Shown: positions 34,029-43,193, numbered from the stretch's first letter. The stretch: 64,000 bases of DNA from Pseudomonas viridiflava (GCF_900591205.1 NZ_UUPU01000033.1:40156-104155), one strand, 5' to 3'. Made by a program: numbers and translations. Notes: generated by a model not told the origin, from the letters alone.

Positions 34029-37000
34029 TCAAGCCTGATTGCAATAGCGACTCAGGCTGTCATGTAAATGCTCGATGGCCGCGCCTGTTGCCTGCAACGC
34101 CGCTTCCAGTGCAGCGCTGTCGCGCCGTTCACACACGCTTTCCAGGGTCTCGCAGCAGCTGATCAGCACCGGGGCCTTGACCATGCGCGCCCCACCTTTG
34201 ATGCGATGGGCCAGGTCATGCAGCGCGGCAAAATCAACTCGCGCAGGCAAAGCCGTCAACAACACGCGGTCCTCTTCCAGGCTACCGAGCAAGGGCAGCA
34301 GCAACTCGTTGAGCGCGCCCTTATCGCCGCCCGTCAGGGTGATCAGCGCACTGATATCAAATACAGGTTCAGCTTCATCGGTGACGGCGGCGGTGCGCGA
34401 GGCCAAGGCGGCACGCAAGTCTTCCAGCCCGGTAGGCTTGAACAGGCAACCGTCCATGCCGGCCTCGCGGCAACGCTCGGTCTCTTGCGGCTGGGCATTC
34501 GCGGTGAATCCCAGCAGCAGGCACGGCTCCAGCCTGCGCTGGCGCTCTTGTTCACGGATATCGCGCGCTAACGCGTAACCGTCCTTGAAGGGCATATTGC
34601 AATCGGTGATCACGCCATCAAAATGCCCGGCCTGCCACTGTTCAAACCCCTGGACCCCGTCGTCGGCCGTGACGATGCGATGCCCCAGAAAGCTCAGCTG
34701 TCGGGCCAACAACAGACGGTTGGCCGGGTAGTCATCCACCACCAGGATATTCAAGGCGCGAGCCGGTGGTATGTGCGGGGTGAGCAAGGAGGCCGGCGCC
34801 GCCGTGGTCATCGCCAGCGCCAGGGTCACATCCACCCGCGTGCCCTTGCCCAGCACGCTGCTCAAGTGCAGTTGGCCGCCCATCATCTCGCACAGGTTAC
34901 GGCTGATCATCAGCCCCAGGCCCGAACCGCTGCGCACCGATTGTTCGTGATTGCTGCCTTGCACAAACGGGTTGAACAGCCGTTGCTGGTCTTCGGCACT
35001 GATGCCAATGCCCGTGTCCTCCACCCAAAGGCGCAGGTTCAATGGGCCTTCAACCCCAGCCTGGGCACCTAGGCGCACTTCGCCGGAGGCGGTGAATTTG
35101 ATCGCGTTACCCAACAGATTGGACACCACCTGCTTGAAACGCAGCGGATCGACCAACACCATGCGGTCGATCAATGGATCAAGTTCTACCTGCAGCACCA
35201 GGCCCTTGTCCCGCGCCAGCCCTTCGAACACGCGTGCCACCGAGGCCAGCAGCTCGTGCAGATTGGCCGGTTCCAGGGCCAGGGACAAATGGCCGGATTC
35301 GATTCGTGCAATGTCGAGAATATCGCCGATCAGCTCCAGCATACCCCGCGAGGCTACCGATGCCACCTCCAGCGCATCCCGGTCGGCACGGCCCTGCTCG
35401 GCGTTTTTCAGGGCCAGTTCGATCATGCCGATCACCGCGTTCATCGGCGTTCGAATCTCGTGGCTCATGGTCGCCAGGAAGGTGGTCTTGGCACGGTTGG
35501 CGGCGTCGGCCTCCTCCTTCGCCTCTTGCAACTGGCCCAACAAACGCTGGCGCTCACTCACATCGACCCAGCCCGCAATCATGCCGACGACGCTGCCATT
35601 GCTGTCACGGTACGGCAGCATCCATTGGTAGATTGTCAGCACCCCGCCATCGGGCAACTTGAGCACACGGTCATGGATCTGCGGCTCGCCCAACGCCATC
35701 AAACGCAAGTAATCGGCATGGAACGACTGCGCCTGGGGCGGGTTGCCGGTGTCGGTCTCCACCACGGTCTTGCCGATTACGTCCTCCAGCTTGAAACCGA
35801 ACACATCGAGGAAGGCGTTATTGCAGGCCATCAACCGCCCCTGGCGATCACGCACATAAATCGGATGCGGCGTGCCGTCGATCAGCACACTCATAAAGCG
35901 CATCTGATCACTCAAGGCCCGCTCGGCCTGGGCACGTTTGCGAATCAGGCTGCGCAGGTAAAACACCCAGCCCAGGGTGACCAGCAGCAGCAGCGCGGCC
36001 ACGCCAAACCCCTGGATAATCAGGCTGCGGTTATGTATCCAGTAGCCGTCTTCGATGATGATCTCGCTGCGCCAGTGGTTGGTCAGCTCATCCATTTCTT
36101 CGGGTGTGATGCTCAACAGCGCTTTGTCGAGGATCGAGTACAACTCCAGCTGGCTGCGGTTGACGCCAAACGTAAAGCGCGCAGGCTCCCTGCCGACGGT
36201 GCTGGTGATGCGCAGGCGCTCACGGTAATAGCGCATGATCATGTAGCGCGCACTGATCAGCGAAACCACGCTCGCGTCCACCTTGCCTTTGGCCGCCGAC
36301 GCCAGGGCCTGCTCGGTGTTCTCGACGTAGACAAATTCAATACCGGGGTAATCCTCGGCGACTTGCGCGGTAATGTCGTTACCGCTGACCAGCGCCAGGC
36401 GTTTACCTGTCATGTCCTCCAGGGTCATCAGGCGCTCGTTGCTCGCGGCAACCACCAATACGTAGGGATTTGACAGGTAGGGCCGGGTAAAACGGATCTT
36501 CTCGGCACTCGCAACGCTCGGCGTTACAACCGACATCATGTCCACCTCCCCGGCACTCGTCGCTTCAATTTGACGCGCCATCGAACCGCCCTGCTGCACG
36601 TCGAACTTCAGGCCGGTACGCAAGCTGATCCGGGACAGCACCTCGGCGCTCAAGCCTTCGAATTGCTCTTGCTCGTTAAAAAACGACAGCGGCACATATT
36701 TGTCGAACGCCGCCACGGTCACCCGTGGATGCTTCTCCAGCCAGCGCTGCTCGTTATCACTCAAGCGCAAGCGCTCGCCTCCCAGGAAACCAATACCGCC
36801 GGCACTCCAACGGCGCAGGATTTCCAATTGTTTTTCGGCAGGAACAGCCGCCAGCGCGGCGTTGAGGATGTGCAGCAGGCGCCTGTTTTGCCTGACGACG
36901 GCGAACCCGAACGGGTTGGCTTCCATCGCGGAAAAATCCGCCATGCGCACATTATTGAGGTGGTTCTTGTTGATCAGGTAGCGGGTGCTGATGGCGTCGC

Positions 37001-37634
37001 CCAGGTAGACATCCGCCTGGCCGAACGCCACGGCGCCGATGGCTTCGAAGGTCGAGCCAAACAACAGCAACTGCGCCTTGGGATAAAACGCCTGCACCGT
37101 CTCGGGCTGCATATAGTGATAGAGCATCGCCACTCGCCGGCCCGCCAGGTCGGCGCTCAGCGCCTGGCTGTCGCCCACGCGCGTCACCAGCGTGGGTTGG
37201 TCATTGGCATAGGCGCGCGACAGCACTAACTGCGAGTCGGCCGCCTCGTAGCCGTTGGCTGAACCGACAAAATCCACGGCGCCCGTCTTGAGCGCTTCAA
37301 TCACTTCATCGCGGGTATCGTACCGGCGCACCTCGATCGTGGTGTTCAGCAGTTGGGCGATCAGCGCCGCATAATCCGCGGTGACGCCCTCAAACTCGTT
37401 CTGGTTGTTGCTCAGGTCAAAGGGCGCATAGTCGGGCGCCGACACCCCCATCGCCAACGTGCGCCGCTCACGCAACCAGCGCCAGTCGCCTTCGTCCAGA
37501 TTCACCGAAGCATTTTCAAGGGTAGAGTGGCCCAGCAGCCGCAACGTATGCGGCGCATCCAGGGCCATCACCGTCACCGGCAGCAGCCCCACCAGCAGGA
37601 TAGCCACACGTTTGATCAGCCGGGAACGGTTCAT
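34029..37634 (-). CDS. BvgS/EvgS-type hybrid sensor kinase
   Basis: A 1201-residue unorthodox kinase. A signal anchor (residues 1-25) is followed by two periplasmic SBP_bac_3 Venus-flytrap domains (~50-285 and ~295-535) and one membrane helix (IIQGFGVAALLLLVTLGWVFYL). A PAS domain comes next (~585-700). The kinase core has H725 in ATMSHEIRTPMNAV, and the ATPase domain has G boxes DTGIGIS and GSGLGLMISR. A receiver follows with D1011 (GVITDCNMPF), then a C-terminal Hpt domain with H1143 (LAHRIKGGARM). All phosphorelay residues are present. It starts 6 bp after its response regulator. The signal is unknown. Confidence 0.94.
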   Translation of the reverse strand: MNRSRLIKRVAILLVGLLPVTVMALDAPHTLRLLGHSTLENASVNLDEGDWRWLRERRTLAMGVSAPDYAPFDLSNNQNEFEGVTADYAALIAQLLNTTIEVRRYDTRDEVIEALKTGAVDFVGSANGYEAADSQLVLSRAYANDQPTLVTRVGDSQALSADLAGRRVAMLYHYMQPETVQAFYPKAQLLLFGSTFEAIGAVAFGQADVYLGDAISTRYLINKNHLNNVRMADFSAMEANPFGFAVVRQNRRLLHILNAALAAVPAEKQLEILRRWSAGGIGFLGGERLRLSDNEQRWLEKHPRVTVAAFDKYVPLSFFNEQEQFEGLSAEVLSRISLRTGLKFDVQQGGSMARQIEATSAGEVDMMSVVTPSVASAEKIRFTRPYLSNPYVLVVAASNERLMTLEDMTGKRLALVSGNDITAQVAEDYPGIEFVYVENTEQALASAAKGKVDASVVSLISARYMIMRYYRERLRITSTVGREPARFTFGVNRSQLELYSILDKALLSITPEEMDELTNHWRSEIIIEDGYWIHNRSLIIQGFGVAALLLLVTLGWVFYLRSLIRKRAQAERALSDQMRFMSVLIDGTPHPIYVRDRQGRLMACNNAFLDVFGFKLEDVIGKTVVETDTGNPPQAQSFHADYLRLMALGEPQIHDRVLKLPDGGVLTIYQWMLPYRDSNGSVVGMIAGWVDVSERQRLLGQLQEAKEEADAANRAKTTFLATMSHEIRTPMNAVIGMIELALKNAEQGRADRDALEVASVASRGMLELIGDILDIARIESGHLSLALEPANLHELLASVARVFEGLARDKGLVLQVELDPLIDRMVLVDPLRFKQVVSNLLGNAIKFTASGEVRLGAQAGVEGPLNLRLWVEDTGIGISAEDQQRLFNPFVQGSNHEQSVRSGSGLGLMISRNLCEMMGGQLHLSSVLGKGTRVDVTLALAMTTAAPASLLTPHIPPARALNILVVDDYPANRLLLARQLSFLGHRIVTADDGVQGFEQWQAGHFDGVITDCNMPFKDGYALARDIREQERQRRLEPCLLLGFTANAQPQETERCREAGMDGCLFKPTGLEDLRAALASRTAAVTDEAEPVFDISALITLTGGDKGALNELLLPLLGSLEEDRVLLTALPARVDFAALHDLAHRIKGGARMVKAPVLISCCETLESVCERRDSAALEAALQATGAAIEHLHDSLSRYCNQA

Positions 37635-37640
37635 TTCAGG

Positions 37641-38270
37641 TCAGATCAGGTGGTTGCGCTGCGCAAACTTGGACAGGTGCACCACCGAGGACATGCGCAG
37701 CTTTTCCTTGAGCCGGGTCTTGTAGGTACTGATGGTCTTGTGACTCAACAACATGCTCTTGGCGATTTCATTGTTGCCAAGGCCCAAGGCCAGCATTTGC
37801 AGTACGGTCAATTCGCGATCGGACAGCGACTCTATCAACTCCAGTTCAGTGGACTGCAGGTCATCGCGATGTACCGAACTGGTGGGCAGGCTGGGAAAAC
37901 AACTGTAGCCGGAGCGGATCGCCCTGATAGCCTTTTGCAGTTCATCCAGTTCCCCGGTCTTGGCGACAAACCCCATCGCCCCGGCGCGCATGCAGCGCGT
38001 GGAAAAAAACATCGCCAGATACGAGGTCAGCACCAGGATCTTGCAAGGCAGCTCCAACGTTTTGATCCGGCTGATCACTTCAAGACCGCCGAGCTTGGGC
38101 ATCGCCAAGTCAAGGATAATGATGTCCGGACGCTCCTCGCGGGCGACCTGCAAGGCGTCGGCGCCGTTGCCGGCCTCAAAAACACTGTCGAAACCTTCCT
38201 GCTTCAACAGATACTTCACGGTGGCGCGTATAAAAGGGTGGTCATCCACAACTAGTGCTTTGTTGCTCAT
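37641..38270 (-). CDS. BvgA/EvgA-type response regulator
   Basis: A 209-residue NarL/LuxR response regulator. The receiver has D54 (IIILDLAMPK), and the C-terminal HTH reads LSDRELTVLQMLALGLGNNEIAKSMLLSHKTISTYKTRLKEKL. It is followed after 6 bp by the hybrid kinase, so the two form a phosphorelay pair. A GGGGAG site precedes the ATG. The targets are unknown. Confidence 0.93.
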   Translation of the reverse strand: MSNKALVVDDHPFIRATVKYLLKQEGFDSVFEAGNGADALQVAREERPDIIILDLAMPKLGGLEVISRIKTLELPCKILVLTSYLAMFFSTRCMRAGAMGFVAKTGELDELQKAIRAIRSGYSCFPSLPTSSVHRDDLQSTELELIESLSDRELTVLQMLALGLGNNEIAKSMLLSHKTISTYKTRLKEKLRMSSVVHLSKFAQRNHLI

Positions 38271-38550
38271 AAAACTCCCCTGAGAGGATTGGTACGCTCA
38301 CACATCACGCGAAGCCTATCTACCTGTGAAAAGTAACAGTCCCGACAAAAGGTACGGATTACTCAGCGCAACACTTCAGGCAGTACAGGCCCCTCCTCTT
38401 GAAAAAACACGCTTGAAAACAGTCACTGCGTAAAGCCGCATCCGGGTTTGCGGGCAGTCGAGGCGCGCAACCTTAACAACGGCGCGTTATTTCAAATGAA
38501 GGGATAATCTCGAGTGCTTGTAGGACTTTTCCTCAAAGCAGCAGAGCGAG

Positions 38551-39267
38551 CTACTCAGTGGTACTTGGGCTCCAAAACGCCTGTACTACCAGGGTCGACA
38601 GGGAAATCCGCGCCACCAGGGCGTCCAGCTCATCACCGTCCACCGACGTCACGGCCAGGGTGGCTTCGATTTCCACCTCCTCCGTGCCGAATGGGCGCAC
38701 GTCGACGTCGCTGGCCGGGTAGTTGCAGCGCGCAAGCTCGGCTTCCAGCAACGCCAGCACGGCCTTTTGCTGAGTACGCCGGGCAATCACATACAGAATG
38801 TTGGTGACTTCCGCCGACACCACATCCAACGGCTGACGGTTGATATTGTTGACGATCGGCCGTAGCAGCGTATTGGCGGCCAACACGAACAGGGTGCCCA
38901 GCAGCGCTTCAAGGATCAGGTCGGCACCGGCACAAGCGCCCACCGCCGCTGACGCCCACAGCGTGGCCGCCGTGTTGAGCCCGCGCACATTGCCTTCTTC
39001 GCGCATGATCACGCCGGCCCCCAGAAAGCCGATACCCGACACCACATACGCCACTACGCGCACCGCACCTTCGGCGCCACCCAGGCGGTTGGCCATGTCG
39101 ACAAAAATCGCCGCGCCCACCGCCACCAGCACGTTGGTGCGCAAGCCCGCCGTGCGCTGGCGGTACTGGCGCTCGAAACCGATCAAACCACCGAGGATGA
39201 ACGCGGCGGTGAGGCTGACCAGGGTATCAATCAGGGAGTTGAGGTTGATGTTGTTGATTGCTTGCAT
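38551..39267 (-). CDS. MgtC/SapB-family inner-membrane protein
   Basis: A 238-residue protein with about five N-terminal membrane helices carrying the MgtC signature (LGGLIGFERQYRQRTAGLRTNVLVAVGAAIF...GIGFLGAGVIMREEGNVRGLNTAATLWASAAVG). A cytoplasmic ACT-like C-terminal domain follows (from about residue 150). MgtC proteins help bacteria grow at low Mg2+ and modulate ATP synthase in some species. The 598-bp upstream gap contains a stable hairpin about 300 nt before the start, which could be a leader element. Confidence 0.9.
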   Translation of the reverse strand: MQAINNINLNSLIDTLVSLTAAFILGGLIGFERQYRQRTAGLRTNVLVAVGAAIFVDMANRLGGAEGAVRVVAYVVSGIGFLGAGVIMREEGNVRGLNTAATLWASAAVGACAGADLILEALLGTLFVLAANTLLRPIVNNINRQPLDVVSAEVTNILYVIARRTQQKAVLALLEAELARCNYPASDVDVRPFGTEEVEIEATLAVTSVDGDELDALVARISLSTLVVQAFWSPSTTE

Positions 39268-39865
39268 AAAAAATTCCTTCGACTTGAAACTTCACCGATC
39301 CCCCGTGGCGAGCGAGCTTGCTCGCGTTGGGCTGCGCAGCAGCCCCTCTTCGGGGGCAGAGAGTTCTCAGTGGCGTTATTGCCAGCCAAACTTACGGATG
39401 TAGCAGCGCTTCGGTCCGGTCGTCCTGGGTAAACCCGTGGATAAATCAGCTTGGCCCGCCCGCCATAAACGGCAGGCGCGTGCGTAGCATCCCGAGGTTA
39501 ATCAGGTGCTGGTCAGCGTCGATGAGAGGGATTCAGACAGGGGCCAGGACAGGCCGCCGCCGGGATGCCGCTTCTCGCTGGGAGGCGAGACAACGGCATC
39601 GGAAAAATGCGCGTTATCTTGCCAAGTATGTGCCGGTTACCACAACCGGCCGACAACTGTGACTCGAACAAGTACCCACTGAGGGTCTCCGCTATTGATG
39701 AAAACGCGCGGAGTTTACGCCGCGATTACAGGGCAGTAAACCGTAGGAAAGTGTGCCGGCGAGGTTTAGGAAGATTCTTCAGGGAGGATTCAGGAAGACG
39801 CCTCTTGAAGGCACCAAAGATCAAATGTGGGGCCGAGTACATTGGCTATTAAGGCTCACCGGCCC
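39268..39865. other. Long non-coding gap upstream of the MgtC-family gene
   Basis: No credible gene in 598 bp. It contains a REP (39305-39358) near the MgtC start and a strong hairpin at 39564-39600 (GATGCCG/CGGCATC and CTCGC/GCGAG stems separated by a small internal loop). I looked for an M-box-like consensus and did not find it. The region could be a long 5' leader of the MgtC-family gene on the minus strand. Confidence 0.4.
39305..39358. repeat. REP element (GTGGCGAGCGAGCTTGCTCG type)
   Basis: GTGGCGAGCGAGCTTGCTCGC followed by GTTGGGCTGCGCAGCAGCCCC, the typical head and secondary hairpin of this REP family. Confidence 0.8.
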
Positions 39866-40210
39866 TCAATCATCGCGCGTCAAGACTTCCAGCAACTCAA
39901 TCTCGAACCGCAGATTGCTGTTGGGCTTGATATGCGCGCCCATCGACCGCTCGCCATACGCCAGGTGCGCCGGCACAAACAACCTGCGCACGCCGCCCAC
40001 CTGCATGCCCATCAGCCCCTGGTCCCAGCCCTTGATCACGCGGCCGGTGCCGATCACGCACTGGAAGGGTTTACCGCGCTCCCAGGACGAATCGAACACC
40101 GTACCGTCTTCCAGGGTGCCGGTGTATTGAGTGGTGATCAGCGCGCCCTTGACCACGGTTTTGCCGGTGCCCAGGCGGGTGTCAATGATCTGCAGTTCGT
40201 CGTTGCTCAT
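39866..40210 (-). CDS. FKBP-type peptidyl-prolyl cis-trans isomerase
   Basis: A 114-residue single-domain FKBP. Active-site elements include VVKGALITTQYTGTLEDGTVFDSSWERGKPFQCVIGTGRVIKGWDQGLMGMQVGG and the closing LFVPAHLAYGERSMGAHIKPNSNLRFEIELLEV. There is no signal peptide, so it acts in the cytoplasm. It is a stand-alone gene, about 190 bp from a membrane protein gene in the same direction, with a REP between them. Confidence 0.93.
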   Translation of the reverse strand: MSNDELQIIDTRLGTGKTVVKGALITTQYTGTLEDGTVFDSSWERGKPFQCVIGTGRVIKGWDQGLMGMQVGGVRRLFVPAHLAYGERSMGAHIKPNSNLRFEIELLEVLTRDD

Positions 40211-40323
40211 GGAGGGTTCGCTGAAGAAGTAAGGGATTGGGTTTTCGCAGAATCGGGCGGGGTTGGCAAGCGTGAGCGTGGATCGGCCTGTGGCGCACGT
40301 ACGGCCACACTAAAGACACCAAA

Positions 40324-40347
40324 TGGCGAGCAAGCTCGCTCGCCACA
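40324..40347. repeat. Short REP element
   Basis: TGGCGAGCAAGCTCGCTCGCCACA, a single palindromic REP head in the gap between the FKBP and membrane-protein genes. Confidence 0.7.
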
Positions 40348-40399
40348 AAAAAGCAGGCCATGGGCCCAGTGAAAAGCAGCGTCCTTGCTGCAAACGCTA

Positions 40400-41368
40400 T
40401 CAGGCCAAAGGCACACGACGCGTCGTCAGAGCGATGCGCCCCACAAAGAAGCTCAAGGCCGCGCCCAGCAACAACATAGCCAAGGTGCTCCAGGCGGCAC
40501 GGGAGAGCTGTTTGGCCGCGACTTCAGCGGCTTCACGGGCTTTCTGCTCGGCCTGTTGTTTCAGCTCATCAACCTTCTGCATGGCTTGCTGATACGCCTG
40601 GGCATAGTTGTCGACGATCTGCGTGGCCTCTTCCTTGCTCTTGCCGGTGCGGGCGGCAACGATGTTGACCAGCGCGTCTTTATCCGCCGCGTTCAAGGCC
40701 GGCTCGCCGGAGGCTTTGACTCGCTCGAACCACTGTTTCAGCGCGTCACCGGCCTGGGCAGGGTTGGCCGCTGCGTCAGTCGCCGATTGCTTGCCATCCG
40801 CGGCTGCCTGATCGGTTTTCTGTTCGACGTTGGACGGGTCCAACTCAGGCTTGCCGCTTTGCTTGAGCAACGTATCCAGTTCACCTTGCAGGCTGTTCCA
40901 GTCCAGCTGGATACCCTGCTCGTTCAGCTGCTGCTTGAGGCTGTCGCCAATGCCAGGGGCTGCGGCGGCGATCCCGCTACCGGCTGCCGACAGGCCCTTG
41001 CCCACAACGTTGCCGGCGGTGCCGACCACACTGGCAGCCAGGCCCGCCAGCAGCCACGTGGTAAGCAAGGTGGTGAGGGTCCAGGTCAGCACGCCGTGCA
41101 GGCCGCCACGATCCGGTGCAGTGCGCCCGGCCACGAACGCGCCCAGCGCAATGGCCACCAGGGTGGAGACAAACAACCAGATCCCGGCGCCGGTGCCAAA
41201 CCCGCTCAACGGGTTACCGGCCTGCATCGGGTTGACCGCACTGGCACCAATGGCGGTGCCGAGCACACTGAGCACCAGATAGGTCACCAGGGCAATTGCA
41301 CTACCGGCCAATACCGAACTCCAGGACACGCGAAACAACGATCGATTGGTTTCATAGACAGTGGTCAT
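40400..41368 (-). CDS. Conserved membrane protein, function unknown
   Basis: A 322-residue protein. The N-terminal 125 residues have three hydrophobic segments (VSWSSVLAGSAIALVTYLVLSVLG; GIWLFVSTLVAIALGAFVAG; LTTLLTTWLLAGLAASVVG). A long polar, helical middle section (~130-290; DSLKQQLNEQGIQLDWNSLQGELDTLL and EEATQIVDNYAQAYQQAMQKVDELKQQAEQKAREAAE) looks coiled-coil-like, and a last membrane segment closes the protein. The start at 41368 (MTTVYETNRSLFRVSW) is chosen over one five codons upstream. It is divergent from the PAS-LuxR regulator, with a perfect 9-bp dyad between them. Confidence 0.75.
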   Translation of the reverse strand: MTTVYETNRSLFRVSWSSVLAGSAIALVTYLVLSVLGTAIGASAVNPMQAGNPLSGFGTGAGIWLFVSTLVAIALGAFVAGRTAPDRGGLHGVLTWTLTTLLTTWLLAGLAASVVGTAGNVVGKGLSAAGSGIAAAAPGIGDSLKQQLNEQGIQLDWNSLQGELDTLLKQSGKPELDPSNVEQKTDQAAADGKQSATDAAANPAQAGDALKQWFERVKASGEPALNAADKDALVNIVAARTGKSKEEATQIVDNYAQAYQQAMQKVDELKQQAEQKAREAAEVAAKQLSRAAWSTLAMLLLGAALSFFVGRIALTTRRVPLA

Positions 41369-41458
41369 ACAGAGATCCTTCACACGTTATAGGAGCAAGG
41401 CAATGTGCCTTGATTGGTGTGAGTGTGGCGAAACGACATACGTTCAGTCGTGGCCCAA

Positions 41459-41481
41459 ATGCACCAGAATCACTGGTGCAT
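41459..41481. promoter_or_regulatory. Dyad operator upstream of the PAS-LuxR gene
   Basis: ATGCACCAG and CTGGTGCAT form a perfect 9-bp inverted repeat around a 5-bp spacer (AATCA). It is about 91 bp from the divergent membrane-protein start and 85 bp from the regulator start. The same pattern recurs after the regulator gene at 43073-43091, suggesting GCACYAG-N5-CTRGTGC as its binding site. Confidence 0.6.
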
Positions 41482-41565
41482 TCGCACTGCCCTGTGTGCA
41501 ATTTCTTTGCACTATCCTGAGCCCTGTCTGTCGTAGGTTTTATGCACCTTTTTCCGGGAGAAACC

Positions 41566-43062
41566 ATGAGCCAGGACGTCCTCGCCAAAGAAACCAACCG
41601 CCGCCAGTTGCAGCAGATCATCTCTGGGCTGTCCGACGGGATCATCCTCGCCGAGGTCGACCAGACCATTCTCTGGGCCAACGAGGCCGCACTGACCATG
41701 CACGGTGTGGAGGACGTCGCAGCACTGGGCGCCAATACGCAGGCGTACGCCGAACGCTTCGCCCTGCGCTACCGCAACAATCACCCTTTGCCGTTGGAGA
41801 ACTACCCTCTCGCCCGCGCGGCGGCGGGCGATGAATTCAGCGATGTGGTGGTGGAGGTCACACCCACAGTCGACGCCGACAAAACCTGGGTGCATCGCCT
41901 GCGCAGCCTGGTGATCAGCGACTCTCATGGTGAGCCGGAATTGCTGGTGCTGATCCTCAGCGACGCCACCGAGTGGGCCAGCGCCGAACAGCGTTTCGAA
42001 AAAACCTTCAACGCCAACCCGGCGCCCGCGGTGATCTGCCGTTTGAGCGACTTGCGCTATATCAAAGTGAATCAGGGCTTCCTGGAAATGACCGGCTACA
42101 ACCGCGACCAGGTCATCGGCCGCTCGGTGTATGAGCTGGACGTGCTGGAACAGGCTGAGCGTAAAGACCTGGCCATCCAGCGCCTGAGCGAAGGCGCGAC
42201 CATCCCGCAGATGCAAGCCGAGCTGCGCCTGCCCGAAGGCGGCAGCAAACTGGTGATCGTCGCCGGCCAGCCGCTGGACATGAACGAGGAAGACTGCATG
42301 TTGTTTTCCTTCACCGACCTGGAGCCACGGCGCAAGGCCGAGATCGCCTTGCGTCAGAGTGAGGAGCGGTTCGCCAAATCCTTCCGCCTGACGCCGGTGC
42401 CGACCCTGGTGTGCAGCGCCGCCAACCGCCAAGTGGTGGATATCAACGAAGCGTTTATGAACATCACCGGCTATATCAGTGAGGAACTGATCGGCAAAGC
42501 CATTGAAGACATCAATTTCATCGACAGCCCCCAGGCGGGCGCCCAGTTATTTGCCACCCTTGAAAAGGCCGGCAACCTCGAAGGTCAGGACCTCAAAGTG
42601 CGCAAGAAAGGCAGCGAGGTGATCGACTGCGTGGTCTCCGCCGACACCGTGCTGATCCAGGATGTGCCCTGCTATCTGCTGGTGATGATGAATATCACCG
42701 AACGCAAACGCTCGGAGCTGGAACTGGTCGCGGCGATCGAGGAAGTGATGCAGGACGCCTCATGGTTCAGCCAGACCCTGATCGAAAAGCTGGCCAACGC
42801 CAAAAGTGTCAACAGCCCCAACCTGCCGAACGTGGCCTTCACTGACCTGACCGCCCGCGAGCGCGATGTGCTGGGGTTGATCTGCGAAGGTCTGGCCGAC
42901 AAGGAGATCGCCTCGCGCCTTAAACTGGCCCCCAATACGGTGCGCAACCATGTCGCCACGGTGTACTCCAAGCTGGGGGTGCACAGCCGCAGTGCCGCCA
43001 TCGTCTGGGCCCGTGAACGCGGGCTGTTTGCCGGTGAACTACGGGTTAAAAACACGCGATAA
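41566..43062 (+). CDS. PAS-PAS-PAS-LuxR transcriptional regulator
   Basis: A 498-residue one-component regulator. Three PAS domains occupy roughly residues 10-115, 140-255 and 265-385; the second and third carry KTFNANPAPAVICR...MTGYNRDQVIG and KSFRLTPVPTLVCS...ITGYISEELIG. A helical linker leads to a LuxR/GerE HTH near 420-485 (LTARERDVLGLICEGLADKEIASRLKLAPNTVRNHVATVYSKLGV). No receiver or kinase domain is present, so the PAS domains probably sense a small ligand or redox state directly. The ATG at 41566 follows GGGAGAAACC. Matching dyads flank the gene. Confidence 0.88.
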   Translation: MSQDVLAKETNRRQLQQIISGLSDGIILAEVDQTILWANEAALTMHGVEDVAALGANTQAYAERFALRYRNNHPLPLENYPLARAAAGDEFSDVVVEVTPTVDADKTWVHRLRSLVISDSHGEPELLVLILSDATEWASAEQRFEKTFNANPAPAVICRLSDLRYIKVNQGFLEMTGYNRDQVIGRSVYELDVLEQAERKDLAIQRLSEGATIPQMQAELRLPEGGSKLVIVAGQPLDMNEEDCMLFSFTDLEPRRKAEIALRQSEERFAKSFRLTPVPTLVCSAANRQVVDINEAFMNITGYISEELIGKAIEDINFIDSPQAGAQLFATLEKAGNLEGQDLKVRKKGSEVIDCVVSADTVLIQDVPCYLLVMMNITERKRSELELVAAIEEVMQDASWFSQTLIEKLANAKSVNSPNLPNVAFTDLTARERDVLGLICEGLADKEIASRLKLAPNTVRNHVATVYSKLGVHSRSAAIVWARERGLFAGELRVKNTR

Positions 43063-43072
43063 AAGTACAAAT

Positions 43073-43091
43073 GCACTAGTACGGCTAGTGC
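43073..43091. promoter_or_regulatory. Dyad operator upstream of the DUF1652 gene
   Basis: GCACTAG and CTAGTGC form a perfect 7-bp inverted repeat around TACGG. It lies 11 bp after the PAS-LuxR stop and about 100 bp before the DUF1652 start, and shares arms and spacing with the dyad at 41459-41481. Confidence 0.6.
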
Positions 43092-43126
43092 GAATTCGCC
43101 TTATGGCGCGTACGCGTAATCCTTAA

Positions 43127-43191
43127 CCTTCAAGGGGTGAGTACAGGGCCTTGAACCTGTGCCGTCGAGTAACGACACCTTGAAGGAACCC
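43127..43191 (+). promoter_or_regulatory. Structured 5' leader that can bury the DUF1652 ribosome binding site
   Basis: A closing stem pairs CCTTCAAGG (43127-43135) with CCTTGAAGG (43178-43186). Inside are two hairpins, ACAGG/CCTGT (43143-43147 with 43156-43160) and GTCG/CGAC (43164-43167 with 43173-43176), giving a three-way junction. The 3' arm contains most of the AAGGA Shine-Dalgarno (43183-43187) for the ATG at 43194, so the fold would block initiation. No Rfam class is recognised. Confidence 0.55.
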
Positions 43192-43193
43192 AC

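Noticed and set aside
35256..36473. 405-codon open frame on the plus strand
   Set aside because: Antisense to the BvgS-like kinase; no recognisable domain.
39268..39865. M-box type Mg2+ riboswitch before the MgtC-family gene
   Set aside because: I looked for the conserved M-box blocks on the minus strand and did not find them; only an unspecific hairpin is present.
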